Below are positions 55,101-63,870 of a stretch of 64,000 nucleotides of DNA, in pieces; the first letter of the stretch is position 1; each line of letters starts with the position of its first letter. Origin of the DNA: Hippopus hippopus (Eukaryota; Mollusca; Bivalvia; Cardiida; Cardiidae); NCBI GenBank assembly GCA_946811185.2, contig OX328103.1:30374266-30438265 (forward strand). Reading direction: 5' to 3'. The notes below the pieces were generated by a model. It made no database searches, was not told the DNA's origin, and was given only the letters and a program-made list of their open reading frames with translations. The position numbers were made by a program, and so were the translations under genes.

Positions 55101-58100
55101 TGTTGCGATTATTATAATTTGACTTATGATGTATATGTAAGGTCTTCATAATATTTGCAAGTCGATTTCCTCACACTAATACCATTGAAACGTATCAAAT
55201 AGATCGAATTTGTGGTTTGATAAATTTTGAAGGAGATATTTAAACCTCAACATTCCTAATAGTGCAAAGGATATCAAGGATAAAAACCAAGTAACACCTT
55301 ATTCAGGACCTAGTAAGTAGTGGAGAGCTATCAAGGGAAGTAACTGTCTTTTTTCTCCCATTGAGATCATTTGCAGACTAAAAATTAACTGAAGCTCGAA
55401 AGATGATTTCAATTTTTGAAAATAGTAGAAAACGTTGTTGGAAAAAGGAGAAAATGCTGGTAGCCAGCATTTTCTCCTTTCTCTACAATGTTTTCAAAGG
55501 CTTCCTTCGAGCTTGTTTGGTAGGGGGTCAAATCCTTATATCTAAGATGCCTGAATGAAAATAGAGTTTTAGGTCATACATGTTGTTTGTGATGAAAGTG
55601 TAGATTACAGTCTAGGTCAAAGGTTAGACAGCTATCTACGTTCTTTGTTCTGCAATCCACTTTTGAAAAACTCCCATTTGCAAAACATTGTACAAACATT
55701 ACTTGTGGGGATCACTTTTTCCTTTTTCCATACTTTATCACACGAATCGACAGATCAGTACTTAGTCCAGCTGATTTTGCTTATTTTATAAACATGTTTG
55801 TATTCAAAAGAGTCTACTATAAACATGTATCGGGAGACAGTAGGATAATGTGAAACGGTCGAGGAAATCAAAGGGCTGAAAGTCCTGAAAAGCGGAATTG
55901 TGGCGCAGTAATCTGAAACGATTTGAAGTAATGAAAAATTAACTATTTACCGTATGTAACGAGTGTTTCTGAGGAATTTGCTGAGAACAAAATTTATGCA
56001 AAATTGGTACAAATGAGCCTAAGGTATCGGATAGGGTAAAAAACATTGTGGGAAAAGGAGAAAATGCTGTCTACCAGCATTTTCTCCATTTCCAACAATG
56101 TTTTCAAAAGCTTTCTTTTCCAGGGTCGTCAACACTCAGGATGGTGTGGTACAGGGTTTAACCAAAAGAAATCTGAATGAACTCTATACAAACAGACCTT
56201 TGTATTAATGGCCCTGGGTAAAACGCTTTTTTAAACACTGTGGGAAAAATTACGAATAATTTGAAGAGTTTTGAATAAGCTTGGGCAAGGAAAGTCAAAG
56301 ATGGTCAGCATAACAGATTAATTGTGATTTTGGTAATTTATATAGTCAAGAGTTAATCATCTACCAAACGACAAAATTCAAGGTTCCTCTAAATTGAAGG
56401 AATTCGGAGACGACAAATTAGATGTAGGTCAGATGGTGGAATTTGTCGCTTGAATGGTAAAAAACATTGTTGGAAAAGGCATCAATTAAACGCGGTTTTC
56501 TGACAATGCTGTAGGACTATGCACCGTATGTGACCTACATGATAGCGACTATATCGAGGTTTACGTGTACTAGCATAAACTGGAAATGGAAAGCACACTG
56601 CGCATGCGTGAATATAGCATTTGGTTCCAGTCAGAACGGTTACACTAAACAAATTCGCTATGCAAATCCGCTAAAAAAATATTTATCAAAAGTAGCTCAG
56701 AAAAGATAAAGACATATTAATTTACGTTTGTATGTTGTCCGCAATTGTCGAAACTTGAGCATTTATGTCCTGTAATTCTCTCATAAACTCCGGCAGGTAG
56801 GCAGGTGGAACTCGAACATAAGTCGAATCATTAACATGTCTGGGTAACTTCCAAAAGTCCAGCTGAAAATACGCAGAGCTTGGGTTTTAAGCGGTTAGCG
56901 ATATAAATATTGGTTATTGACTGGTGTTTGAACTATCTCTCGTTCTGTCGTTCACGACCTATAGGATCTATTTTACGGAGAGCGTAAAGCAATATCAGCC
57001 TTGCACTACACTATTTGCTGCTTTATCAGTGGTCTGGTCATATAAACCTCATTCAATGTCATTAAACATAACGACATCTAAGTCTTTTTTGTAATCGTCA
57101 ACAATTTGAATTTAACTGGTTCGGCAGAATAAAGTGAGTAAACTTATTACATGCTGTTCTTCGATACTAGTTTAGTTTTTCATGACGACTTAAAAATGAA
57201 ACGAAAACATATGCAGGTATAATGACACAAATATCGGAGTATTTTTACATAGGTCTGTTCAATTTTAGTATGATGCAGGTACCATATTAAGTGCTTCGCC
57301 GAAAGTGTAAATGTGTAAGTGGACACAACCAGCGCACTGCACAGAGAAAGTGAAATCTGATCTTGCATCTGTACAGTCGGACTGATATTCCATTTACCCT
57401 GGTAAACTACAAGAACATGCAGTCTGATCCTGAATTTACGTGGTCGGTATTATATCATGAGTTTCTGGCAAAACTACAAAACTGCAATATCAGGATTATT
57501 TGAAAAAAAAAAATGATTCCATTTCATTTTTCAGGAGATTCAAAGCAAAAAAAAAAAAAATGAATTTAGATAATGCTTGATTTGACCACAAAAAGAAGTC
57601 GAAAGAATGAATAAAAAGTAAGAATAATAAAAGTGATAATTGTGGCAGATGAGAACATGGGCAAGTTATACTCATACAAACCAAGTTTGTTAATTTTAAT
57701 GAGGTGTTACGCCTCTCATAAAGGTAGTTAAGTTAGATTACAGAGAAAGCCCATGTACTCGTTCGATTCCTGAGTGTCACCAGTACAAGGCTATGGTTTT
57801 GCAGTACCTTTCCCAGGGTAACCAGCCAGAATCGAATCTATAACCTACCGATTACAAATTCAACACTAGGGAGCCCATGAAATTAGAATTATAAGAAAGT
57901 GAGAAAGAAGGAAAATCATTGTAAGTAATAAATGTGCTTGATTCTTACAAAAGTAGGTTAGGAGTATTATTGCATTAAGTAAACATAACTGTATGTCCCG
58001 GATGTTTTACTTGCAGGCACAAAATGCATCATTTTACTTTCAAGCTAATTACATAATTCATCAAAAAGCGCGGTTGACTTCTCACCTCATATTTAATTTC

Positions 58101-59214
58101 CATGTCCAATAATTTAAGGAGATCACTCTCAGCATAATGTAGAACTTTCAATAATTTATGTCTGTAAAGAGGAAAGGAGAAAAAAAGTTGGTTAATCTGT
58201 TTAACCCTTTTTTCATCCAGACTATATTTTACTCTTTCACTACTGAATAAATTAGTCACACTTTTTCAAAGGCCACTGATACACCTTCGCTGCAGGATGG
58301 GGAACCACTTTGGTCATAATCTAGAATAGAGTAGTGGACAGTGTAGATCAGAGATCAGACTGCACGTTCTGTGCAATCTGATCTTGATCTACACAGTCCA
58401 CAAAAGTTTTTCGTTTGTGTCGTGTACAGTAAGGAAAGAGTTAGACATTGAGAAATACTCATTTAGGTAATAACTGATAAGAAAAGTGAAACTTGAATCT
58501 CTAAATCTATATGCAGTACTAAGATACCTAAAGTCTCGGTACTGAGCATCGTGATACAGGATGACTAGCAATGACACAAAAGAGAAACGATTTAAGAGAT
58601 AGAAGTTGCTCTTTCCTTTATCTTTTCAATGGCAATATGGAAAAAAGTTAAATGGCGGGAACATGCAATTGTTCGTTTGCCAGTGTTTCAAAAATTCTCT
58701 ATTTTGGCGGAATATAAATAAAGTCGTATTTGTAAAGCAACAGTAATTTTCTCATTTTCCACAGTGTTTTCAAAGACCTTCCTCAGGTTCGTGAAAACAC
58801 GTGATAGTTTCATAAGGTTTACAGTTTAAAGAAATAAAAAAGAAAATCAAAGGACTGACAGTACTGAAAGCTTATGATTTATTTTTAATAAAATCATTGC
58901 TCTCTGAAACAAAACTTCGACAAAATTCTTGTACACAATGAAACATTATATGATTTGGCGTCTAGTACATTGATACTCGTGAAAATAATTTTACACAGTA
59001 TTGCTCGATACGACCGAATTCTCCTTTTTACACATTGTTTTGAAGACTTGTTAACAAAAAAAAAAGACGTCTCGATGTGGTAATTTGTTCATGATAGATT
59101 CTGTATTTGGATTCGTTACTGTACTCACTCGTCAAATCTTACAGGTGTCTGATCTGTAGGCATACACCATGTAAGTGCTGCGTTCAGTAGTATACCCAGT
59201 AACACTATCCTCAT
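36907..59214 (-). CDS. Carboxypeptidase B-like metalloprotease (M14A), 11-exon gene
   Basis: Secreted zinc carboxypeptidase that removes C-terminal residues. Eleven exons join in frame into 429 codons, using GT-AG splice sites throughout. A signal peptide ([14 protein letters not shown]) and ~115-residue pro-region precede a dibasic HRRS cleavage site (R114-R115). Zinc ligands are H183 and E186 ([11 protein letters not shown]) and H311 (TVHSFGQ); substrate Arg lies in DLNRNF; the catalytic Glu is E386 ([13 protein letters not shown]). The pocket residue (bovine 255) is Asp370 in AAAGGSDDF, which marks carboxypeptidase B specificity for Arg/Lys. A Cys pair flanks the DLNRNF region (C138/C161 type). 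Exon 10 is 85 bp, the same size I recall in vertebrate homologues. No lesion found. The gene ends 11.8 kb from the Polinton. Confidence 0.92.
37140..37320. mobile_element. MITE family C fragment
   Basis: Half copy: ACCAAACTACAAAATTATTT left end and GGGAAAAGGAGAAAATGCTG, then the right arm is missing and the tail follows. It lies just outside exon 11. Confidence 0.6.
37391..37572 (+). mobile_element. SINE body fragment
   Basis: TCTCTCACCGCTGACCATGG to ACCATACAATCAATCAATCA matches the body of the SINE at 54536. The tRNA head is missing. Confidence 0.75.
38025..38250. mobile_element. MITE family B copy (full)
   Basis: Left end CAACCCTTATCGTACTAAAT, core GACTGCACGTTTTGTGCAGT, right end AGCCTAAGAGTTAA. 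Confidence 0.85.
38510..38860. mobile_element. MITE family C copies, one nested
   Basis: An outer copy (TTTACCACACGTTAAATTCT..GTAACGAATGA) whose arm is interrupted; the inner hairpin GAAATGCTGCTAACCAGCAT is at 38706-38725. Confidence 0.6.
39137..39310. repeat. Foldback repeat with ATTTATTTCAT arms
   Basis: ATTTATTTCATCGAGTGAAC / GTTCACGAGATGAAATAAAT pair around CATCATCATCACGATG; outer AATAAATAGAGGATATTTGT pairs with ACAAATGTTCTATTTATT. Confidence 0.7.
39440..40070. mobile_element. 630-bp MITE with TGGTGGAATATTTCTGCC ends
   Basis: The arm GGTGGAATATTTCTGCCGCG and GAGATACGAGATAGCTAT are inverted at 40033-40070. Sub-terminal TCTCGATA/TATCGCGATA motifs repeat on both sides. No protein. Confidence 0.75.
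40310..40870. repeat. Minisatellite, ~65-bp unit
   Basis: About eight degenerate units of the form CAAGCAGTGaACTCATACAA, AACTACGTAGGTTTTGCACT, ACAATCAATCATGGTTTATA. Confidence 0.75.
40903..40987 (-). CDS. Carboxypeptidase exon 10
   Basis: 85 bp, 28 codons plus one base: [17 protein letters not shown], then IVGSITRTL. The split codon with exon 11 makes the conserved active-site Tyr. A family A MITE ends 19 bp from its acceptor. Confidence 0.9.
41007..41267. mobile_element. MITE family A copy 6, next to exon 10
   Basis: GAGCCATCCTTTGTGAAAAG to TTTTCACAGAGCATAGCCC, perfect central CAGCCTGCGCGGAGTGCGCA. The end lies 19 bp upstream of the exon 10 acceptor (gene orientation), inside the intron. 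Confidence 0.85.
41789..42097 (+). pseudogene. Non-LTR retrotransposon C-terminal fragment
   Basis: A 102-codon frame. [20 protein letters not shown] and [12 protein letters not shown] with CTFCLNDS and YDEYHIQ match the Cys/His-rich C-terminal end of LINE reverse-transcriptase proteins common in bivalves (usual pattern FRCSNHxLxIETGRH..C..C..DEYHFL). No reverse transcriptase is present; a dead 3' fragment. Confidence 0.6.
42440..43270. repeat. Minisatellite, ~100-bp unit
   Basis: Repeating GAGGAACCTTCCACCTTTAC, ATGGTTTTATATGTGTAAAC, ACTTGTATACAAAGGATATT. It resumes at 44995-45150, so the 43280-44995 block was inserted into it. Confidence 0.75.
43280..44995. mobile_element. Composite insert: hairpin element plus nested mariner
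   Basis: A near-perfect hairpin (GGTAATCAACTGTTTGTGTG / CACACATAACCAGTTGATTA) spans 43285-43442, with GGTTGAAAAAACGAG and its complement inside. TATTTATTATATTCC at 43449 is inverted at 44977-44991. The mariner at 43579 lies between the two. Confidence 0.55.
43579..44920 (+). mobile_element. Mariner-type DNA transposon, inactive
   Basis: 1,342 bp flanked by TA, with inverted ends CAAGGGTCGTTTATTTAA / TTAAATAAACGACCCTCG. The transposase remnant has the paired helix-turn-helix ([20 protein letters not shown]) and [14 protein letters not shown]. The last catalytic region, [14 protein letters not shown], is at ~44620. The reading frame is broken several times, including a stop inside the first catalytic motif near 44275 and a T-rich indel near 44395. 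Confidence 0.85.
45231..45494. mobile_element. MITE family D copy 2
   Basis: AGCCCGCAACTGGCAAAAAG to CTTTTCGCGTGATGCAAGCC with two internal hairpins (CTGCGCAGTCCGCGCAG). Confidence 0.85.
45800..45870. repeat. MITE family B relative
   Basis: GGACACAGTAGAGCAAGATC with the palindrome CAGCCTGCTCATACGTGCAG. It lies 75 bp downstream of the exon 9 donor. Confidence 0.5.
45945..46141 (-). CDS. Carboxypeptidase exon 9 (third zinc ligand)
   Basis: 197 bp, [12 protein letters not shown] through [17 protein letters not shown]. The Tyr that follows His-Ser in pancreatic enzymes is Phe here. Confidence 0.95.
46480..46670 (-). mobile_element. SINE body fragment
   Basis: On the minus strand it matches the SINE body: GGTGCACAAGCCGCTGCGAT, TGAAATAACGTTGAAAATGG, GCGTTAAAAACC. 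Confidence 0.7.
47010..47310 (+). mobile_element. Family C hairpin and SINE fragment
   Basis: Diverged family C arms (AGAAATTGCGAGGAATCAGC / ATTTTCTCATTTTCCTACAA) followed at 47115 by a SINE-like GGGTTCAATCC box and the body CTCAGCCTAGTACTGG shared with the SINE at 5121. The fragment ends 50 bp from exon 8. Confidence 0.5.
47360..47450 (-). CDS. Carboxypeptidase exon 8 (substrate Arg)
   Basis: 91 bp, [17 protein letters not shown] then [14 protein letters not shown]. Holds the carboxylate-anchoring Arg and the first Cys of the disulphide. Confidence 0.95.
47640..47845. mobile_element. MITE family B copy (full)
   Basis: Perfect core AGATCAGACTGCACGTTCTG with ends CCTGCTTAATAAGTGAAACG and GCGCTTAGCAGC. 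Confidence 0.85.
48040..48220. mobile_element. MITE family C copy
   Basis: AACATTGTGGGAGAAGGAGA and TTTTTCTCCTTTTCCCACAT; the loop region is shortened. Confidence 0.7.
48640..48852. mobile_element. MITE family B copy
   Basis: CGGACAGTGTAGATC core with TTCTGCGCAGTCTGATC, and the TTAGCAGCTTATGGGTTA end. Confidence 0.8.
48862..49100 (-). mobile_element. SINE copy, second tRNA family
   Basis: CATTGCCACCGGTGGCCCGT to the degraded tRNA-like head near 49080 matches the better copy at 51720-52010. It lies next to exon 7. Confidence 0.65.
49118..49234 (-). CDS. Carboxypeptidase exon 7
   Basis: 117 bp (39 codons), including the conserved [13 protein letters not shown]. Confidence 0.95.
49250..49385. 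mobile_element. MITE family C copy
   Basis: Perfect hairpin GGAGAAAATGCTGGTTACCA centred at 49337; only the core remains. Confidence 0.85.
49915..50150. mobile_element. MITE family C copy (full)
   Basis: Ends AACCCTTTACTAGTCGACAA and GTGGTAAAGGGTTAA are inverted; hairpin at 50040-50085. Confidence 0.9.
50362..50466 (-). CDS. Carboxypeptidase exon 6 (first zinc ligands)
   Basis: 105 bp. Carries [14 protein letters not shown] with zinc-binding His and Glu. Its acceptor polypyrimidine tract is a (CT)n microsatellite. Confidence 0.95.
50469..50545. repeat. (GA)n and (ATAA/TAGA)n simple repeats
   Basis: (GA)n at 50469-50491 reads (CT)n on the gene strand directly upstream of exon 6. It is followed by ATAAATAAATAG repeats and a short (CAAT)n. 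Confidence 0.8.
50565..51040. mobile_element. Element with ATCCCCCGCC ends and (GGAC)n array
   Basis: ATCCCCCGCC at 50570 and GGCGGGGGAT at 51028 are inverted. The interior has two copies of ATTAAGCCCxCTTTTTCCATGACAC-like sequence and a GGACGGACGGAC-rich stretch at 50935-51000. Encodes nothing. Confidence 0.65.
51170..51710. mobile_element. Cluster of MITE family C copies
   Basis: Hairpin cores at about 51320 and 51570 and a half copy at 51465-51495, each with GAAAATGCTGGT; ends CTTTACCG and GTAAAGAGTTAA. Confidence 0.8.
51718..52010 (-). mobile_element. tRNA-derived SINE, second tRNA family
   Basis: On the minus strand: GCCCGCATAGCTCAAGTGGT (A box) and GGGTTCGAGCCCC (B box), then body ending at a 17-base poly-C run (51763-51779 on the plus strand). 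Confidence 0.8.
52175..52434. repeat. Degenerate (CACT)n / (CAAC)n simple repeat
   Basis: About 250 bp of CACTCACT, CAACCACT and CAATCACT units, running up to the exon 5 donor. Confidence 0.85.
52435..52542 (-). CDS. Carboxypeptidase exon 5
   Basis: 108 bp (36 codons), [12 protein letters not shown] to NRPTEGVK. Its donor abuts a degenerate CACT simple repeat, and a family A MITE starts about 30 bp from its acceptor. Confidence 0.9.
52573..52848. mobile_element. MITE family A copy 7, next to exon 5
   Basis: ACTCTGTGAAAAGGGGGTTT to TTTTCAAGAACGCAGCTC; central CAGCCTGCGCAATCCGCGCA. Confidence 0.8.
53170..53485. mobile_element. MITE family B copy and a relative
   Basis: A short relative at 53170-53235 (CAGACTTGCGCATACGTGCA) followed by a full copy at 53268-53485. 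The full copy ends 20 bp from exon 4. Confidence 0.8.
53507..53591 (-). CDS. Carboxypeptidase exon 4 (activation site)
   Basis: 85 bp, ending [11 protein letters not shown] at a GTACGTG donor. Contains the HRRS dibasic site where the pro-region would be cut. Confidence 0.9.
53868..53918. repeat. (AAAT)n microsatellite
   Basis: AATAAATAAATATATATATA then (AAAT)7-type repeat. Confidence 0.85.
54123..54383. mobile_element. MITE family D copy 3
   Basis: GGTTGCAACACGCGAAAAGG to TTTCGCGTGTTGCAGGCC; the two internal hairpins are intact. Confidence 0.9.
54536..54855 (+). mobile_element. tRNA-derived SINE (full length)
   Basis: CCGAGCCCCGATAGCACAGT head, B box GGTTCGATCCCAGG, body CTCTCACCGCTGATCATTGT, and a CAATCAATCAAACAAACAAT tail. 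Confidence 0.85.
54940..56490. other. Intron 3 DNA with several family C MITE remnants
   Basis: No exon. Hairpin cores at about 55460 (AAAATGCTGGTAGCCAGCAT) and 56070 (AAAATGCTGTCTACCAGCAT). End fragments ACCAAACGACAAAA lie at 54952 and 56362. Confidence 0.6.
56726..56862 (-). CDS. Carboxypeptidase exon 3 (pro-region)
   Basis: 137 bp. Starts [12 protein letters not shown], the signature of the M14A propeptide, and continues [15 protein letters not shown]. Phase fits exons 2 and 4. Confidence 0.92.
57690..57880 (-). other. Intron 2 DNA, possible SINE remnant
   Basis: GAATCGAATCTATAACC in the 57825 region could be a minus-strand B box and GTTCGATTCCTGAG near 57760 a plus-strand one; too decayed to classify. 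Confidence 0.25.
58086..58161 (-). CDS. Carboxypeptidase exon 2 (pro-region)
   Basis: 76 bp between TTTACAG and GTGAG. Encodes [18 protein letters not shown], the usual start of the activation domain. Confidence 0.9.
58310..58410. mobile_element. MITE family B core
   Basis: GGACAGTGTAGATCAGAGAT, CTGCACGTTCTGTGCAATCT, GATCTACACAGTCC. Confidence 0.75.
59129..59214 (-). CDS. Carboxypeptidase exon 1 (signal peptide)
   Basis: 28 codons plus two bases, from ATG to a GTGAGTAC donor. Hydrophobic [16 protein letters not shown] signal peptide. A 5' UTR piece extends to an acceptor at about 59234, so at least one non-coding exon lies further upstream. Confidence 0.88.
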
Positions 59215-59239
59215 AATGTCTTCCAGTTTGGTTTCTGAA

Positions 59240-61590
59240 AACAGGTAGATAGATAGTTATTTAGACATTTATATCAGTGTATAAGAAGTTAAATTCGTTA
59301 AATCCAGATGCAGCTGAAATGACACATAAAAATGATAGAATTAAATTTACGAATATCTGAAATTATACATATATGTGTGCTTAAAATTCAATGTTGAAAT
59401 TAAAATTTGACATAACATAAACTTTATTTTCATATAAGGTCGGGCATATTTCATTGCCACATGAAATAAACATATTATATATGTTGCATGCAATGAAAAC
59501 ATATCTAAAATGTCTATGAATGAGTCTAGTTTAAGACATGGAAGTAAGATGAAAAAGGTATCACATCAGTTAATGAGAACTTAGGCCCGAGTTTTTTTCA
59601 TAATTTGTTTGCCGTCAATAATCATAAAGATAAAACTTAGATTTCACCATAATCACTCTTATTTGAAAGCGTTAAAGCGTTTTCTGTAGATAATAAAGGT
59701 CACAAACAACGACCAGCATGTTTGATTCCAAATATACAATTGTACAAAGGAAAGCTTTTTTTAACGAGTATTGTGTAAGTTTTAAAAAAATCTGATCAAG
59801 ATCTGATTTGAATTTTTCTCGCGTAACACTGACATTAAAGAAAACCCCTTCAAATCTTTTTTTTTTTTTTTTCAAATGCAAGAAGCACAAACTCTTTACA
59901 AGATACGTGTGTTGTTTTACGATCACTGAAAATACAGATGGAAAAAACATCGTTGAAAAAGGAGAAAATATTGGTGAGCAGAATTTCATCCTTCTCTCAG
60001 ACTATTTCTACTTTTTGAAATACAAATCACGTCATTTGAACCATATGTGATTGTATTGCCTGCAATAAAGAGAAAGTCTAAAATTCTCTCGTCTGATAAA
60101 GAGTTAAGCCCTTTTCACACATTTCCTGCGTAGGATAACTTTTGTCAACATTGTGAGATATAAATAAAATGCTGGGTACCAGCATTTTCTCCTTTTCCCC
60201 AAATGTTTTCGACTTTATCAAAGACACATTCTATTATATGAGTCAACCCTTTTTTTTTCGTCTGAAAACCCTTTCAATTTGGATGAGTCTGACACAGATG
60301 AGTCAGCCGTATTTTATATCTTCACCTATTGTGCCGAGTTCAAAATAAGCAGTTTTTGCTGTATGATACGACTTTTAAACAAAATTGTAGTTTTTGCTGA
60401 ATGTTGCTGAATGATACAACTTTTACACCCTACAGCGGACAGCATTTGAAAACACTGTGGTAAAAGGACAACTGCTTGAAATAAAGCATGTCTCTTTTTT
60501 CCAACACTGTTTTCAGTACTATTGGAAAAAGTATAATTTCACTTCACAAAGAAAACGGAATCCCTACTTTTCCTCAAAACAAATACCATACGACAATCAC
60601 ATACTTTCAAGACCACTCAAGTTAACAAGAGCTGTTCGAGTCACATCCACAAACTAGCAGATAAGGTTCAAATGAAACCATCGTAATCTTTGTCTTTCCT
60701 TCACTTTCTGTGAAGTGGGACCCAGATGGCATATGTGGGCTGCACCAATTATCTTGTATCGTTATGAATTTCAGTGTCTTCAAGAACTGAAATACAACAC
60801 CGTCTCTGGGATTTGTAGTACCTTGTCTTGCAAGACTGTCTTTATTTCGCTGTTAATTTTGTGTCAAATGAATCAGAAGCTCTTTAATTCTTCTCAGTTC
60901 CATAAGCGAACAAATTAGCTTTTGAGGACGAAATAGATCAAAATCAGACAACACAGATCAAGATCGTTCCCCACTTTATTCCAGCATGTGAGTTAAAAGT
61001 CTTCTGCTTCGCCGTCAGTTATATTTTCCGCCGTCGGAAAATAGCCCAATTTATCCATATTGAAAAAAATTTGACCCATACTTGTTTTCATCATTTCGAT
61101 CTCCCCGTCCTCTCTGTCTGTGTGTGTGTGTGTGTGTCTCTCTCTCTCTGTCTCTGTCTGTCTATGTCTGTCTCTGTCTCTCTCTGCCTCTCTCTGTCTC
61201 TCTCCCTGCACTTTTCCTCACAATTGTTAGGTCACTGCTTTACCATAGCTGATTTGTGTTTTAGATAAGATCTAGGGCCGAAAATTAGCGTGGAAGATAT
61301 TTTTTCTGACTATCTAAAGAATTTGAAATTCAATGTCATTCGCTACTATATTTCCCCCCAGAGTCCACAACTGAAAATGCTATTTTTCTTGAAACTAGCT
61401 CTAGATAATACATGTAAATACAACTCATTCTAGAGAAGAACATTTGAATGAAAACACTGGCGAAAAATGAGCAACTGCTTGAATCAAGCAACGTCTCCTT
61501 GTGTTTTGAGGGTGTGAAAAGCTCAATATACATGGCAATACACGTAGTTTAGATATAAATACAGTTTCGAAGAACTCTTTACAATGATCG
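59240..61590. other. DNA upstream of the first coding exon, repeats only
   Basis: No coding exon seen. Family C cores lie at ~59955, ~60180 and ~60460. A (TG)n-(TC)n microsatellite lies at 61115-61205. Upstream non-coding exons and the promoter of the carboxypeptidase gene may be here, but I cannot point to them. Confidence 0.5.
61115..61206. repeat. (TG)n(TC)n microsatellite
   Basis: TGTGTGTGTGTGTGTG followed by TCTCTCTCTG and GTCTCTGTCTG units. Confidence 0.85.
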
Positions 61591-61598
61591 GAAAAAAT

Positions 61599-61868
61599 GA
61601 GACATGCACTGTGAAAAGAAGGCACAATGCATCTTCAAAAAGTATCGACCAGGTCAGCCTGCGCGGACTCCGCAGGCTGACCTGAATCGAAACTGTTTGC
61701 TATCGATCAATTTTCTGCATGTCAAAGGACTCATGATTCAATTGGTTGCTTTAAAAAAAAAAAGTTGTATTTTATTAAAACTATGTGATGACTTGCTTGA
61801 CATCATGCATCTCGGAGATGCATTAAACCCCCTTCCCCCCCCCCCCCCATTTGCCACAGCACGGCTCA
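61599..61868. mobile_element. MITE family A copy 8
   Basis: GAGACATGCACTGTGAAAAG to TTTGCCACAGCACGGCTC, with CAGCCTGCGCGGACTCCGCA. A poly-C run at 61834-61848 lies inside the right arm. Confidence 0.8.
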
Positions 61869-62699
61869 AAAATATTGTCTTTTTTACTCATGTGATCAGT
61901 ATCAACACTTAGGTTCCCGCAGACGATATTTTTTCCTTCTTGCAGCATTCTACTTTTGAAAACTACAGAGCAATTTCGTAAAAATCTCGTAAACAGTTGC
62001 TTTGGCTTTTTTTTCAATTGTATTTTTGTATTGAAAATAAGATAACATTTATTACTCCTCTTCACAAGGATCTTTTCAAATTCTAGAGAAAAAGAATATT
62101 TCAGGGGGAAAATAGGATAAAGCACACAATAAAAAATGCCAAGACGTCACTGGTGTTCAAAGTCATTGTTTTATTACTTCTGGTTTCCTGCCCTCTAAAG
62201 TTTCCAAAAATAATAATGGTTCCCGTCTAAAGTTTTATCCGGCTGCGATAAGATAAATAAGGGAACCAACCATTATTTAGCGGCTCAATTAATGATGTAA
62301 TGAACGTGGGCACAGTGAATCTTAAACAATTATCTAGATATTGGATCTTTTTGTACATGTTATGCAGACAGCGGTAACTCCTAAATACGAGCACATTCGT
62401 ATCCTAACGACAAAATCTTATATTCTTTCATATACATGTTTTTTTTTTTTCCAGGCTTCGACTACAGGGTCGTATTAATCACGTCTAGTGAAGGGTTAGC
62501 TGTTTCGTTGCCAGTTTAATGGATTTGATTTCTTTAGGTTTAAGTAGATATTTAATCCCCCCCCCAAAAAAAAATGATGGTATCCTCTCGTTATAACTTT
62601 TGTAGCGAACGGTTTAGATCCAATATCAGAGTGTTCGTTATGTGCAATCTTATCTAATAGACGCCATCTCCTAAGCTACAAACAATCCTTAGAAGAAAC

Positions 62700-62890
62700 A
62701 TCACCCTACATCAACCGATAATAAAGTCAAAGCAGAATGGCTTGAGAAAATCTTTGGAAAAGGAGAAAATGCTGGTCACCAGTAGCTGTCTCATAACCAA
62801 TAATGGTTTCTACCTCTTTAACGGCAGTTTCTGCAAATGCTTTCAATATTGGCGAGCCTGCAATTTTGTCGTATGCTAAGGCGTTAAACC
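62700..62890. mobile_element. MITE family C copy (diverged)
   Basis: GGAAAAGGAGAAAATGCTGG then TCACCAG; the second arm has drifted (CATAACCAATAATGG). Confidence 0.55.
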
Positions 62891-62900
62891 TTAAATATTT

Positions 62901-63163
62901 GAGCCATGCTCTATGAAAAGGGGGCTTAATGTATCTGCGAAAAGTATCGACCCATGTCAGCCTGCGCAGTCCGCGCAGGCTGACATGGGCCGAAACTTTT
63001 CGCTTTCTTCCAACTTTTTGCATGTCCAAGGACCATTCTACCTTATGATTCAGTCGGTTGTTTGACTAAATGGATTTTATGGATCCATATTTATTAAATG
63101 CATTGCTTGGTGCAATGCATCACGGAGATGCATTAAGCCCCCTTTTGCCAGAGCATGGCTCAT
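62901..63163. mobile_element. MITE family A copy 9 (best preserved)
   Basis: GAGCCATGCTCTATGAAAAG to CTTTTGCCAGAGCATGGCTC, with a perfect internal GACCCATGTCAGCCTGCGCA / complement palindrome. Useful as the family type copy. Confidence 0.9.
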
Positions 63164-63454
63164 TTATATCTTACCTCTCGCGATGTCCGCTCCGAAACAC
63201 CTAGTGCATTTATCTATATAGCCATGTAAGAAGAAAAAAAAATTCTTTTTCTTATCATTTTGTCCCAAATATTTGGGCTATAGAGGATTGAATCTCAACC
63301 TTTATCCTGCCATACGTGACTATGGATGGCTTTCTTTTTCGGGGAGTGAACACAAAGATCAGCTTTTACGTACGTGCAATCTGATCTTTTTCTACAATGT
63401 CCGCTTCCCTTTAATTGTCCAAGCTATACACTAGATACCAGTGACAGAAACCAA

Positions 63455-63870
63455 GTCTATTAATTCTTATCCTACTAAATAAGTGAAATAAAACTTTCAA
63501 GCCGATAGTAAAAGCCAAGATTGCTATTTCGAAGTTATTGTGGGGGGGGGGGGGAATATCTCCTTATTGGACACTGTAGGTTTAAGATCAGACTGCACGT
63601 TCTGTGCAGTCTGATCTTGATCTACAGTGTTCGCTAAAGATCCTTGAGTCGTGCTTAGCAGCCTGAGGGTTAACTCTCTTCGCTACCAAGTAAATTATTT
63701 ACACTTTTTCATTGGCTATAAATATAGTTCCACTGCAAGATGAGAAGACAGTTTGGCCTTAATCTAAAGTAAAGTAGTGAACAGTGTAGATCAGAGGTCA
63801 GACTGCACGTTCTGTGTAGTCTGATCTTGTTCTGCACTCTCCACAAAATCTTCTGGTGTCGTCTACAATA
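63455..63870. mobile_element. Two tandem MITE family B copies
   Basis: Cores at about 63600 and 63810, both with GACTGCACGTTCTGTGCAGT or one mismatch. A G run of 13 bases occurs at 63541-63553 in the first. Confidence 0.85.
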
